Shown: positions 49,561 to 60,921 of the stretch, in pieces | Numbering within the stretch: position 1 is the first letter of the stretch | How the letters are laid out: each line of letters begins with the position of its first letter | Assembly: GCA_023053545.1 (NCBI GenBank) | Contig: JAKZAN010000001.1 | Span: forward strand, 1,756,565-1,820,564 | Source of the DNA: Lepidurus packardi | Taxonomy: Eukaryota > Arthropoda > Branchiopoda > Notostraca > Triopsidae | DNA length: 64,000 nt | Direction: 5' to 3' | Program-made: the position numbers and the translations under genes | Notes under the pieces: generated by a model | Database searches by the model: none | The model's input: only the letters and a program-made list of their open reading frames with translations | What the model was told of the DNA's origin: nothing

Positions 49561-52500
49561 CTTGGAACTTGGAGGTACGTCAAACAGCGTGCACCAATTC
49601 TTTCTTTAAAACGTGATACCTTCCATACACTTTGTTTAAAATGAAGTTGGAATCCAATGAGGTTTGAATTCTCCTGAATTAAAGCTACTAACTAAACAGA
49701 CAAACTTACCCTCGTGAGAATGCTAAACGCAATTATTAACCGACAATTTTATTTACAAGTGACAGGTTGATCGTCGTGATTTCGCACGATTTCTCTCGAA
49801 TAGCTAAATGGTTAGCTATATGCTTCTCCAATAGCCACCGTAATGTCTTACGCGAAGAAAAAATAATTGGTTTGGAATATTGATACGAAATTGGAATACT
49901 GATACGAAAATCTGATAATTAATTTTGTTTTGGACGACCACTTTCAAAGGGAAGAACTATAATTCTTGATACTATTGCTTGAACATATCGATGCATTCAG
50001 TTCAGTTATATGTCAGTAGACTTAAGAAGAAAATTATCTGCTCTATTTTGAAGATCGGAACTCTTCTAGGCATCCAGAACGGCCAACATTCCCTCAAGAT
50101 GTCTTCAATATCAAGATATCATTATGAAGTAGTCGCTTCATATCCTACTAAACACCATTGCCTATCGTATTTCTATGAAGAATCCATTAAATGCTGGTAC
50201 TGGAGATTGCTAGTTAAGAAAGTCTGCCCAAAAAACGGTTCAAAGTTTTTTCAAACAAGACAAGGAGTGTTTCGAACGGGAAGACTTCCTTTGAAATCCT
50301 AAAACCCTCTTAATTTTCGACAATTTCCTAAATAATTTTTTTTAAAAGCAGGGAATTAACGTTATTACCAAAAGTGCATGCAATTCCAAACCACCCATTT
50401 GATTTACTCTCAATTTATTTTGCGTTCAATTCACATTGTTAACTAACTCTGGTGCTAAACGTAATTCCTACTATTCCAAGTTAATCTCGACTTGTTCTTT
50501 TGAAAATTGATTTTATTCTTTTGAAAAGAACTCCTCCTTTCCGTTCAGGAACTCATTAGTACTGATATGACGGTTTCCATTTTAATAGTATAATCCAATT
50601 TGTAAATACAATGAATTACGCTGACACTAATGCGCATGCTTGGATGTCAAACCTAGCCGAACAAAAAGCTCCTTGAGAATGACGGTAAATCGAGGGTAAG
50701 TCTGTAATTATAAGCTCAAGTGCGCTGCACTCTAAACTATTATGCTACACTGCTTCCCTTTTTACAACAATTACATTTACTGCACTTGTAACGAGCGTCT
50801 GTGGCGGGACGAAAAAAGCCTTTCGCTTCAGTGAAAACATGGAACCAGAGTGACGCTTCACGTTTAATATGTGTACTGTGCGCAACTTAATGAAGGGCAT
50901 AATTTGTACCCTCCCTGTTGGAGGAAAATCGCTTTTATTTGGCCCCTGAGCTTGTTCTCTAACCCTCTTTCGCGTGCTGTCTCGTGTTGTGAAAGATGTC
51001 AAAGCTGTTGCTGTTGGGAACAAGAAAAGGGACACACAGAACTGGCACCTGGGAACACTTTGAAGGGTAATGATTGCCCTTAATTAACCCACCTGTGTCC
51101 ACAGCCCTCCAAACCTGACTGCACAGATAAGAACAGTTGCTGTGATTGTTGTCCGACGTCGACGTCTCAAAATCTTCGTGTATTCGTGTCGTTCTATCTC
51201 TTCAATCTCTTCTAAATCTTCTAAATCTTCGTGTCGTTCTATCTCGTAGTGTTATAACCTTAAACGACAACAAACGAAATACTCTTCAAACTAAATGTCC
51301 CCTCTTTAGAGTACATCTGTATAGTCTTTATGCTAACTATCTCCCATCTTAATCCATTGCGGCCATTAAACTAAAATTAAGAAAACAAAACTATTACTTT
51401 TCATCTGTAAAACCCTTTTCATATCAGAAGCTCCCCGACAATCTCTCTCACAGTAGAGGGCAAATACAACCGGACATTGAAAAGGTACAGTTTGGCAAGT
51501 TCGTGACACCAACCGAAGACGAAAGGACCTAAAAAGAAGCCAGAAACTGGGCGTTTTGCTTATCAGTGGCACCCAAAGTTGACACAGCGAAGCTAAACTA
51601 ACGGCCACCCATATTGAGGCCTATCTTCTTGGCAAACGATCCCAGCTGCCGACTTTTTACCAAGAAAAGTGCCTTCTTTACTTGTCTTCAGAAGCGGCAT
51701 GAAAACTGCCCCTAGTTAAACGACGATTTGGCTTTTCCTACGTTCCAAGAATTCGAGGATTTCAAACTTAACGCCTGCTTTCTTCGCCCTATACTTGCTT
51801 GGTTTGGGCTATACTACAGTGTTTCGACTCCAATTTGCTGTGTACTCCTGGTTTCCAGGTATTCTGTTGTCGTTCGGTATTCTAGAGAAGATTCCGGCAA
51901 GATTCCGGCAAATGTGTTGACTTGGTGAAATACAAGCGTTATTTGAACATGTGCTGCCGAGACTGAATACAACTCCTCTTCCGAAAACAGGTTCTCGTTC
52001 TGTGTCATCTAATCTCGTCAAAAAGGGGCTCAATGCGAAACTTGTAATTATCTTAGGCAGTACATACAGCATGGCTGGATGCAAAAAGCATACGTTTTTA
52101 CCTCAAGTGGTGAGTTGTGGCTGCTGGGGACGTTGGAATCGGAAAAAGTGACGGCCATCAACGCCCAAGTGTGCGAGTGGTCTGCGAAGTTTATAGAACA
52201 AATTGGTCCTTCGCACGCAAGTTGTGACGAGTTCCTTTTTCTTCAGAAAAAAAAATATATAAAAAAAAACTGTCAAACTGGCTCTGGAATTTCTTGTTAC
52301 CACACCACACAAGCCAACTGCTGTGGCTTAGTACTGAGTATGTTCTATGTGGACCGAGGGAAAGGCTTGAAGACTTGTGCCTGCTGCAGGCGTTGGGAGA
52401 AGCCTCTTATCACGTAATCAACACACACAGATCTCGTCTTTCCTCTTTCTTTCAGAATTCATAGGCCTGCTCAAGTCTTTTGACAACTGTCTTCGCAATA

Positions 52501-52585
52501 ATACCCCCTTAGCCTCTGGACGATACCAACTAAAAACTGTCCAGTCACGAATGCCAACTTACTCCCCGAACGAAAGGAATTAATG
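49560..52585. other. AT-rich, then mixed DNA; no supported gene
   Basis: 49560-50740 is AT-rich; one 107-codon plus frame (49979-50302) is present without splice sites. TCTTCTAAATCTTC and CGTGTCGTTCTATCTC are duplicated at 51180-51245, and AAGATTCCGGCAA at 51888-51911. Confidence 0.35.
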
Positions 52586-52590
52586 CCGAA

Positions 52591-53465
52591 CCAATCTGCA
52601 CAAAAGCTGAGATCCCAATCCCACTTGATGAAAACACAAAGATGAAATTAAACGAAAGTTGATATCTGTCTCTTTTCCCAACAAATAAATAGCTCAAAAT
52701 CTGTCTCTTGTCCCAACAAATAGCTCAGATTGGACGATAGAAAAGGGGAAAAGAGGGTACAGATTTCGCACAAAAAGAGAAATAAAATTCAGCAAAAAAA
52801 AAAGAAACCCGTAGAACAAATGCCCAACCAATCTGCACAAAGCTGAGATCCCAATCCCACTTGATGAAAACACAAAGATGAAATTAAACGAAAGTTGAAA
52901 TCTGTCTCTTTTCCCAACAAATAAATAGCTCAAAATCTGTCTCTTGTCCCAACAAATAGCTCAGATTGGACGACAGAAAAGGGGAAAAGAAGGTACAGAT
53001 TTCGCCCAAAAAGAGAAATAAAATTCAGCAAAAAAAAAGAAACCCGTAGAACAAATGCCCAACCAATCTGCACAAAGCTGAGATCCCAATCCCACTTGAT
53101 GAAAACACAAAGATGAAATTAAACGAAAGTTGAAATCTGTCTCTTGTCCCAACAAATAAATAGCTCAGATTGGACGATAGAAAAGGGGAAAAGAAGGTAC
53201 AGATTTCGCACAAAAAGAGAAATAAAATTCAGCAAAAAAAAAAGAAACCCGTAGAACAAATGCCCAACCAATCTGCACAAAGCTGAGATCTCAATCCCGC
53301 TTGATGAAAACACAAAGATGAAATTAAACGAAAGTTGAAATCTGTCTCTTGTCCCAACACATAGCTCAGATTGGACGACAGAAAAGGGGAAAAGAGGGTA
53401 CAGATTTCGCACAAAAAGAGAAATAAAATTCAGCAAAAAAAAAAAAAAGAAACCCGTAGAACAAT
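52591..53465. repeat. Tandem array, about 236-bp units, four copies, last one shorter
   Basis: CCAATCTGCACAAAGCTGAG (or close variants) starts at 52591, 52828, 53063 and 53268, giving 237, 235 and 205 bp. The first two units contain an internal doubled TCTGTCTCTT-CCCAACAAATA module. The later ones carry it once, which accounts for the shorter spacing. Each unit has an A run that varies in length and AAAAGGGGAAAAGA. Minus-strand frames of up to 141 codons in this array are by-products of the repetition. Confidence 0.97.
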
Positions 53466-53469
53466 TTAC

Positions 53470-54290
53470 CTGACAAGAGGAAGCAGCCCGATTTGGTCGT
53501 GGATGACAAAGGGGCCCTAGATGCCGCTTATTGCACACTTGCAACCAACACTGAACTGTTTTTTGTTTCGTTTTTCTCGGGCTTCAGAAGGACTTTCAGG
53601 AAAACTCCCAGGCGCGGCCATTGGATTGGCAAATTTGATCACAGCAAAAAACTCAAACGGGAGGTTCTTTCTTCCTTGGCTGCTCCCAACCCAATCCAGT
53701 ACCCCTGCTTGGCCATTTTCACTTTTTTTTTTCTTTTTGGAAGTTCTGTCACGACTTGAGCGCCAGATGACATTCCCCGAGTTTTTTTCTTTTGTTTTCT
53801 TCTTTTTTTTTTGTGTGTCCATTTCGTTTTTTTCCCCTTTTTTTCGGTTCGCTCCAATGTTGGAGCGAGTCCCCTAAAACCGCTTTTGATTAAAAGGATA
53901 ATTCAGCTTTTGGCTGGTCAGTTGAGATTCCGAAAAAATGTGTCGGTCGGGTACTGGAATGCTCTCGAGTTGCAGATGAAGGTATGGCAGGGGGATGCTG
54001 CAGCCCAGAGGATGGCACCGTCCTTTTATGCTGTGTGTGTGGCTCGTATTCCCCCGGCTTTTGGGGCCGAAAACGACGGTGGAGTTTGGAATGGCGAATA
54101 ACTTGCCGTGATGGTGTGTGTGTGTGTGCCAGTGGTAAAAGGGGCCCCCCCTTTTTAGGTTGTGTGTGCCGCTGTAATGTCCGTTTGAAATGCATCATAT
54201 CCCGAGTTAGTTACCCTTTCGCGAAGGCCATTTTAGCCAGAGGATTTACAACGCGGAAACCAATCCCCACAGTTATCGACGTCGGGATAA
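53470..54290. other. Overlapping frames on both strands, unresolved
   Basis: Plus frames of 88-120 codons and minus frames of 72-102 codons overlap across T-run-rich DNA. No splice pair. A GT run lies at 54114-54128. Confidence 0.3.
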
Positions 54291-54377
54291 CCAAAGAAAC
54301 CCCCCAATTGCAGCCGCCTTATAGGGTTAAGTACTCAACGATCTGAGTGCCCAGGCACCTATGGCCAAACGCTGCTC

Positions 54378-54848
54378 TTGGCTCTTAAACTCCATTTACG
54401 CGATCCCTTGTCTCATATGATAATGAAATGTAGCTCCTTGCCTTCTCTTTTCGCCCTTTTTTACTATTCCCTCCCGGAGTCTTTTCGGGGCTGTGGTATA
54501 TATACACGAGAGAGAGAGAGTACACACTTTTTTCGCTATACCTTCTTCAATGTTTCGGGAAAGGAAATTAAATCTGCGACGTGCTTTTTGGGGCGACTTT
54601 GCCCAGCCAAAAAAGTTTGGAACCCCTTTGAAAAAGAACAAGAAACATCAGCTTATGGTCGTATAGTTCAAGGAGTAATTGGCATCTTGGCTACACCTGT
54701 CAGGGCCCGCGAAGAAAGGAGCAGAACAGAGAGGAAGAGTTCGAAAAACGGCCAGGAGACAAAACCCAAATTGGCCGGAACGCGAGCTTCTCATTGGCAA
54801 TGCGCGCATTCGGAAACCTCGGGGAGGATATGTTTACAGTGTGGATAA
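54378..54848 (+). CDS. Longest open frame in the window, probably fortuitous
   Basis: The frame has 156 codons from a TTG, or 143 from the first ATG, and is open back to about 54290. It includes FFNVSGKEIKSATCFLGRLC and a basic stretch REERSRTERKSSKNGQETKP. A TATATATACAC followed by a GAGA run lies inside it at 54497-54521. There are no flanking consensus splice sites and no recognised domain. A frame of about 187 codons between stops is close to the expected maximum for this much random sequence, so I treat it as unsupported. Confidence 0.15.
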   Translation: MALKLHLRDPLSHMIMKCSSLPSLFALFYYSLPESFRGCGIYTRERESTHFFRYTFFNVSGKEIKSATCFLGRLCPAKKVWNPFEKEQETSAYGRIVQGVIGILATPVRAREERSRTERKSSKNGQETKPKLAGTRASHWQCAHSETSGRICLQCG

Positions 54849-55235
54849 CCTAGGACTGTGGCAGTGAGAGGGATAGCTTGACATCTTTCACATAACTCGC
54901 TGCAGCTTCCACTCGTTCACGTCGCCTTTTGGTTAAGAACAGTATATTCCTCAAGTTTCTTACCCAGGATGGGCCGGAGAGGAAATGCTTCCTGCGGCAT
55001 TTTGTTTACATTGGGCGGCAGCGTTTGAGTAGGCTCCGACTTGTTTCTGTAGTTATTGTCTGGGATAGCCGTCAGTTTTGGGGAATATTTCATAATGCAA
55101 ATGCTGTGAGATTTGGAACAGCATGACCTTATGTTTCGGAAAAGCGTCTGGCTTTCAACTGTTTTCTGTAATAAAAAAAAGGGTTAAAAATACGTTTAAA
55201 ATGCTTTAAAATGTTCCTTAAAAGGGTGGATGCGT

Positions 55236-56575
55236 TAAGAGAAGCATCACATGTGGTTGTCCATATTTTGATAGAGAATGAGCATGAGAATTATTACCAA
55301 CTTTTGAGCACGATTCATGCAGATAGAAAGATAAAACTTGGAAGCTATTATTCGAAATTGCTTGCAATAATTTCACGCTTGCTCTACCCGAACGGGTTTC
55401 TAAATATATGCTCAAAATTGTAACATTATAAATAATTAGAATGATAATTATTACAAACTTTTTAGCGCTATTGATGCAGATAGAAAAAAGGGGAAAGTTG
55501 GAGTCCCGTGTAAGCTATGGTATTATACATATAAGGAATCTTTGGCAATTGCAAGCTTAGTCTATGGGTTTTGAAATATATTCTCAAGTATCGTTACAAA
55601 TACTACGCAGTAGTGGTACTGGCACTGTTGGCGTGCTATAGCTAGATTGTTGCCCCGTTAAAGGTGATAATACACACCGTACGTCGCCAAACGTGCAATA
55701 CCAGGGAAATAATTCACTAGAATTCAAACGATAATCATGTCTTAATTCTTAATAATGTCTTAAGAAGCTTCGACTTTTTTTGAAATCTTGAAAGGAAAAA
55801 GATGTGACAATTTTACGGATTATACATAAAGAAATTCATTATCAGTTGAGTTAATTGGCTGTTATACTGCAAAGACAAATCTGGATAATTCTAAAATTAA
55901 ATATAGTGATGTTTATTCCAATAAAATACGGAAGAACTTTCATATTATATATCGCTACAGCATTACTTTAATGTAGACATGGGAAAAATTCTATTAGAAA
56001 TATAGATAGTCTTAGAACTAAACAGTTTAAACTAAAGAAGCATTGTAAAATTAGGTGCGTAGCATAATTCTTTATAAGTTTTGGCTTTGGAAAGCCAAAG
56101 CTCTTGCTCATTAGCGTAATCTGATTGCTTTTTTTTTGGTGGGCGGAGTACAATGAATTAAACGTCAAACTACATTCCTGTTAACCTCATTATCGCGATA
56201 CGGAATGCAGAAGGTTGGGCTGGTAAATAACTTGGCATGTTTACGAATTCTAAAGCTTTTGGAACATTTTTACTTTTCCAGTCCTTTGACTCGAATAATT
56301 ATTATAGAAATAATGGTTATAAATAAATAAATAATGGTTACAGAAATAAAACTGAGGCCGAAATCTTATCTCTGGCGTAAATCAGTTTCAGAAGCCCCAC
56401 ATGTTGTTGTCCATTTGGGTACATATTTAGAACAATTATCAGAAACTTTCTAACATTCGTAATGCAGATCCAAAGATACAACTTTTTCTTTCGCGTAAGC
56501 TGTATTATTCGATATTTGTAATCTCTTGCAATTACAAGTGTATAGTCTACCCAAACTGTAATAGAAATAACTGTT
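55236..56575. repeat. Decayed repeat, three diverged copies
   Basis: Related text occurs at about 55236-55425, 55436-55590 and 56393-56575. The shared pieces are CACATGT(G/T)GTTGTCCAT, TGCAGAT(A/C)(G/C)AAAGATA or AGAAAAA, GTAAGCT(A/G)T followed by TATTAT or TATTCG, and a GCAATT end. The 70-codon frame in copy one (55211-55423) is not conserved in the others. Confidence 0.6.
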
Positions 56576-56579
56576 ACAA

Positions 56580-57590
56580 ATGATTTTTTTAAAAAATAAT
56601 TGTTACCGTAATTAAACTGAGCTCGAAATCTTTGTCTCTCGTTGGCTTAGATCAGTTTCCGTGACGTGGACAAAAACGGCTTGAAATGGGCTAGATTCCG
56701 GAAAACGTTAATTACGCTAAATTACACCTTGAAACACATTATTTTCTAAGACAGATCCCATATTTTGTATTCTGTTATAGTCATATGCAGCTGTTCAGTT
56801 CCTCATTTAGAGTTAAAATGCAAAATTCCCTAAAACTACCATTATTCTAAGAATATGCAAGCACGACAACCTTACTTATTCCCATAACTCAGTCATAGAG
56901 AAACAGCAACAAAACGCTATCGAAACTTAATTAAATATGCAGGCACTAAAATGTATTCTAATTCTTATTAAGTTTACGAAAATTTCAACTTAAAAGTCCG
57001 TTGTTTCAGGCTTTATTTACCGTGTACTCCCGATAGCCATAACTCAATATAATATATAACTATAATAGCCTAGCCATATGATTTGGAGTTGAATATTAGT
57101 AAAAGACTTTTTTAATTTTCCGTTGTGAAGATGATAACTCGTTCACTTGGTTTAATTTCATTTTGTGTCCGCATCCCGTATATACATGACGTGTTGGGCT
57201 CAAATAGAACAACACGTAACAGACTACCATATGCTAAACTTAAAACCATAAAAGTAAATCTAATTATCCTCAACATAATTTCTGGTTAATGTGGTAAAAA
57301 GAACCCGGATTACACACGGGTTAATTATACAGCCTTGGGAACGAACAGTCAAGAGGACCATACGAAAGTATGCGGCTATCACATTAGAAATAATTCCCAG
57401 CTACGGTAATTATTCTTAAAAGTAAATGCAGGGTTTGAGAGGGGAAACAGAAATGGCGTGGCTTTTGGAGACGACCTTTTTCTTGCATATATGTTTTAAA
57501 AACCCCATGTTTTCGTGTGCAGCAAAGTCCCCATAGTTGCAGGCTAATTTGTACTGCACTCAAGCAGAAATACAATTCATGGGGAATAAT
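56580..57590. other. AT-rich DNA, no gene seen
   Basis: No frame exceeds 63 codons; no repeat or splice structure visible. Confidence 0.5.
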
Positions 57591-57658
57591 ATAAAAGCGG
57601 CCAAACTACCGCAAAACTTTCCCCGTTTCAGGCCAACTCTGCAAAAATAAGGCAGTCG

Positions 57659-57698
57659 ACCAATAGGAACGCGGCTCCGGCCCATCGAAGATGGCTGC
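57659..57698 (+). promoter_or_regulatory. Possible core promoter: CCAAT box and AAGATGGC element
   Basis: ACCAATAGGAA (57659-57669) is followed after 19 bases by AAGATGGCTG (57689-57698). CCAAT boxes and AAGATGGC (YY1-type) elements around start sites are known from animal promoters. The local DNA is GC-rich within AT-rich surroundings. Inference only. Confidence 0.3.
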
Positions 57699-57816
57699 CA
57701 AGGACCCGAAGCTGAGCTGCAGGAACGAGCCCAGCAAACCCAGAGGAACCAGGAATTTAAAAGCAGACTTTGAGCCTCAACGCCGAAGAGTTGGTCTTAA
57801 GTCTTACTACATTTAA
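57691..57816 (+). CDS. Small open frame, 41 codons, good start context
   Basis: The ATG at 57691 has an excellent context (GAAGATGGCT). The frame reads MAAKDPKLSCRNEPSKPRGT, continues RNLKADFEPQRRRVG, and ends at a TAA at 57814. It is hydrophilic and basic, with GC-rich third positions at first. It may be a short protein, an upstream ORF or part of a first exon. A second frame downstream (57852-58037) ends in a Gly/Ser/Pro-rich tail (TLYGLEEGGSGALDVASRAS) and may belong with it, but no consensus intron links them. Confidence 0.3.
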   Translation: MAAKDPKLSCRNEPSKPRGTRNLKADFEPQRRRVGLKSYYI

Positions 57817-58468
57817 AATGCGTTACATACCTTAATTCAATACAATTTGGCTTGAAAGAGGGATTGTCACTTTTCACTATCAAAAACTTCATTAAAACTT
57901 GGCTCGTCCACGAACATTTCACTGCGACGTGGACGAAAGCCCGCACCTTGTACGGCCTGGAAGAGGGAGGCAGCGGAGCTCTTGACGTGGCCAGCCGGGC
58001 TAGCCCGGGCCCTTCCAGCTTAGGCTCGGATTTTTAAAAAGCGCGCCAGATAGGCATATACCATATCTATAACGTATATATCCACCCCTGCCGAAAAACC
58101 GCAATCCGCTTATGTTTAGCCCCGCATCGTTATTTTCCCGTCTTTTGGTGACCAACAGCGTTTTGTATACGCACACGGATCAAAACAAGTTTGGCAGGCT
58201 TTTTTGAAAGTTTGCTGTACTAGTTAGTGGAATTAAAGCTGTCGAACCTATGCCAAAAAGTCTCGCTTCCTTCCAAGTAATTTTTTGTATAGTGTAATTA
58301 AGAGGTTTATATGCTAAGATAGCTTTACATTCTTACAGATTCAATGCCCAAGATCAACAAGTTGGCGCTGCAACCAGGGCGGAGGCAGGCTTGTCATTGT
58401 GTTCGCGTAATGAATGCAAGTCCACGAGTTATGCCCTGTTCGATGGCTTATAAGTGATCAAGTTCAAG

Positions 58469-58667
58469 TCAAAGGTGTGCTGGGTTTGCCCATTTGCTTC
58501 GATGAAGCCGCCGTGTCTGGGTCCGGAGCTGTTTTTTTGCGATGCATGATGAGGATTCAAGATTTATGGCAGATGGAAGGTAACATCTTAGAGCAGAAAT
58601 AACTTTCGTAGGTTCATGCTTATCTGTTGCTAATCTGGCAAAGGGGAAGAAGTGCACCCAGCAAGAA
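58469..58667 (-). CDS. Predicted second, terminal exon of that gene
   Basis: The acceptor GCTATGCACACAG (weak pyrimidine tract) begins one base plus 65 codons and a TGA. The peptide starts SCWVHFFPFARLATDKHEPT, then KVISALRCYLPSAINLESSS, and ends in a basic stretch (KKQLRTQTRRLHRSKW). With 58717-58937 it gives 420 nt, 139 residues. The intron would be only 49 bp (58668-58716), near the lower limit for animals and the main weakness. Function unknown. Confidence 0.28.
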
Positions 58668-58716
58668 CTGTGTGCATAGCAATGGCAAGATGTATGATTT
58701 TCGATCGTCCACTTAC

Positions 58717-58937
58717 CTCCCTTGGGGCTGGAATGTTTTCCAAGAGGATTTTCGCTTTTCCATGTTCGGAAAAAAGCTTTCCATGTGGCTGGGCTTAGAC
58801 CGCCCACTACCAAGAATCCAGCTAACGAAGAGCGCGTCTTCTGGTTCGTGTGGGAAAAACGCAGCTGCTACCAACATACTTTTTTTTGACAGGTACGTAA
58901 CTTGCACGTCGTGAGCTCCGTGTCTGTCTCCTTCCAT
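58717..58937 (-). CDS. Predicted first exon of a second two-exon gene
   Basis: An ATG at 58937 opens 73 codons plus two bases to the textbook donor GGGAG followed by GTAAGT. The frame reads MEGDRHGAHDVQVTYLSKKS then MLVAAAFFPHEPEDALFVSW and ends KRKSSWKTFQPQG. It has mixed charged and hydrophobic composition without low complexity, and an in-frame TAA sits exactly in the donor. The two leftover bases join in phase with 58469-58667. A plus-strand 95-codon frame overlaps (58627-58914). No family recognised. Confidence 0.33.
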
Positions 58938-59904
58938 GAAAGGCCTCTAAGACCGGGCTAAAAAAACCCTTCTACATTATATGCTAATCACAAGGTTTTT
59001 CCTGGAGTTTGACTTCCAATTTGCCCATGTATCAGTCTTGAGACGCTCCGTTGAGAACAAACACGGCTCTAACTATGCAGTAACACTATGCAGTAACCAG
59101 TCAAACCCACCCTTGAGCGAAACTTGACGTGACCTTAATTGTAGCACAGTCTGCAACCTCCAAATGACCTCAAACTGAAAAGATCTTTCAATCAAGGCCA
59201 GGTGTTAAGTATTCTTTTTCACGCTGCAAGAGGAGACAACTTGTCTTCTTTTCTTACTTCCGAAGGGCTTGGCGTCAGATCTTAACTTCTTCAGTGAGGA
59301 TTGAGGAAAACTTCTTCAGTGAGGATTGATAAGGAGCTAAAGCTACATAGGCCTTATAGGTTAGGTGGGGAACTAATCTACAAGACTTTAACTCGACATT
59401 AATGACGTTTCATTGGTAATAAACTGTAGCGTGCTCCAATTGGAATGAACCTACAAGCTTTCATTTACTATTTATGTTGGCTTTAGGTAGACAGCTTCGA
59501 CTTGAACTGATTATTAACTCTTGAACTAGAATTGATTTACGCATTGTTTCCGTAGACTTGGGAGAGTTTTCCAGAAATTTCTAAAATAGTGCTGAATGTT
59601 ACATTCTAAACTTGAGGATCGAAGGCTTAGAACCTTAGAATCGAGCTACTGTATTCAGGGATGTTTTTTTTTCAGAGTTCAGAAGTTTCAGAGTTTCAAG
59701 ATTCAGGAGTTTCAGAGTTCTAATTTCGATCCGTACTTTCTAGTCCTAATGCTGAGTGACATGACCAATTACATGACCGATAACACATGTGATTATTTTT
59801 CCACTATTTGCTCGAACATTTAGATAGGATAAATTGGGCGAAGGTTGTAATGGTTATAGCGTTTGAACGCTATGCTCTTCATGCAACTTCATGCTCTTGA
59901 AGAG

Positions 59905-59979
59905 TGTCATCAGTAATGGATAATCAAATGTAACTAGCCGATATTTCATCTTCTTAGGCCAGAACCGATCAAACTATCG
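59905..59979. repeat. Dispersed repeat, copy 1 of 2 (75 bp)
   Basis: The block starts TGTCATCAGTAATGGATAAT and ends AACCGATCAAACTATCG. It matches 60847-60921 at 72 of 75 positions in the same orientation. Confidence 0.93.
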
Positions 59980-60846
59980 TGAGATAGTTCGTGAGATATC
60001 GTGAGATATTGTTTGGTAACCCGATGAGTTCTTCACTAAAATTATTCAAAAAGTAAGAGATTTTTAGGGTGAGATTTGGTAACCCAATGAGTCCAACACT
60101 TGGTTCACTTAAACAGCTAGAGTAGATTGTGCTCAACGTAGTACGTGTATTACGTACCGCGTAATACGTGGTACGTGGGATGTGAATTACTTGCCGGGAA
60201 ACAGGCCAAACTGTTTAATTTGGTTTACCAGATTTACATAAACACGACAAAGCAATAATAGGTCTTTATTGCCAATTTTCTGATTTTGTTTAAAAAATAA
60301 AGGATTTTTTTTTTATAATCTCTGAGAATAGTGACATACATTAAAAGCATTTAACGATAGAATCTTGCTTTGCGGGAACCAGTGACCAATATACAGGCTC
60401 ATTGTAATCGGTTTTGTGACAAACACGAGTTAGAATATTCCTCATAAATTTCCAAATTTGGAACAATGTTCGCGAAACTGAGCGTTTAAGAACTGGTTCT
60501 AGCAGCAACATGTCGAATTTACATTCTGATGAAGATTTTATTTTAATTTTAGAATTTTTCTCGATTTCTTAAACTTCCAAGACGACATTTTTGGTGTGTT
60601 TGTGACGCACTCATAATTCAGGATTAAAAAATTCCCTGTCTTATAGCAAGTCCTAGACACGTACCGCTTCCTTCACGCATTTACTATTTTTTGTATTAAT
60701 CTGGCCAATCAATCTTTTCTAATTTGCTATTTTTCAACTGCCAGGAATGTTTACGGGATCCTAGAAAACTGAGAAGAACTTGTAATTGTGTCAGCTAAGT
60801 AACTTTGCTGTGAACAAAGTTGCCGTGTACGTACATTTCGTGAAGT

Positions 60847-60921
60847 TGTCATCAGTAATGGATAATCAAAGGTAACTAGTCAATATTTCATCTTCTTAGG
60901 CCAGAACCGATCAAACTATCG
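60847..60921. repeat. Dispersed repeat, copy 2 of 2 (75 bp)
   Basis: Same-orientation copy of 59905-59979, offset 942 bp. The flanks beyond the block differ except for a short TGAAG-type match upstream. Confidence 0.93.

Noticed and set aside
52694-53544. Minus-strand frames up to 141 codons with repeated FNFIFVFSSSGIGISALCRL-type text
   Set aside because: They are produced by the tandem array and differ only as the repeat units do.
59845-59895. tRNA- or SINE-head-like text TAATGGTTATAGCGTTTGAA
   Set aside because: The stem ATAGCGTT-TG-AACGCTAT is short, no B box is present, and no tail or target duplication is visible.
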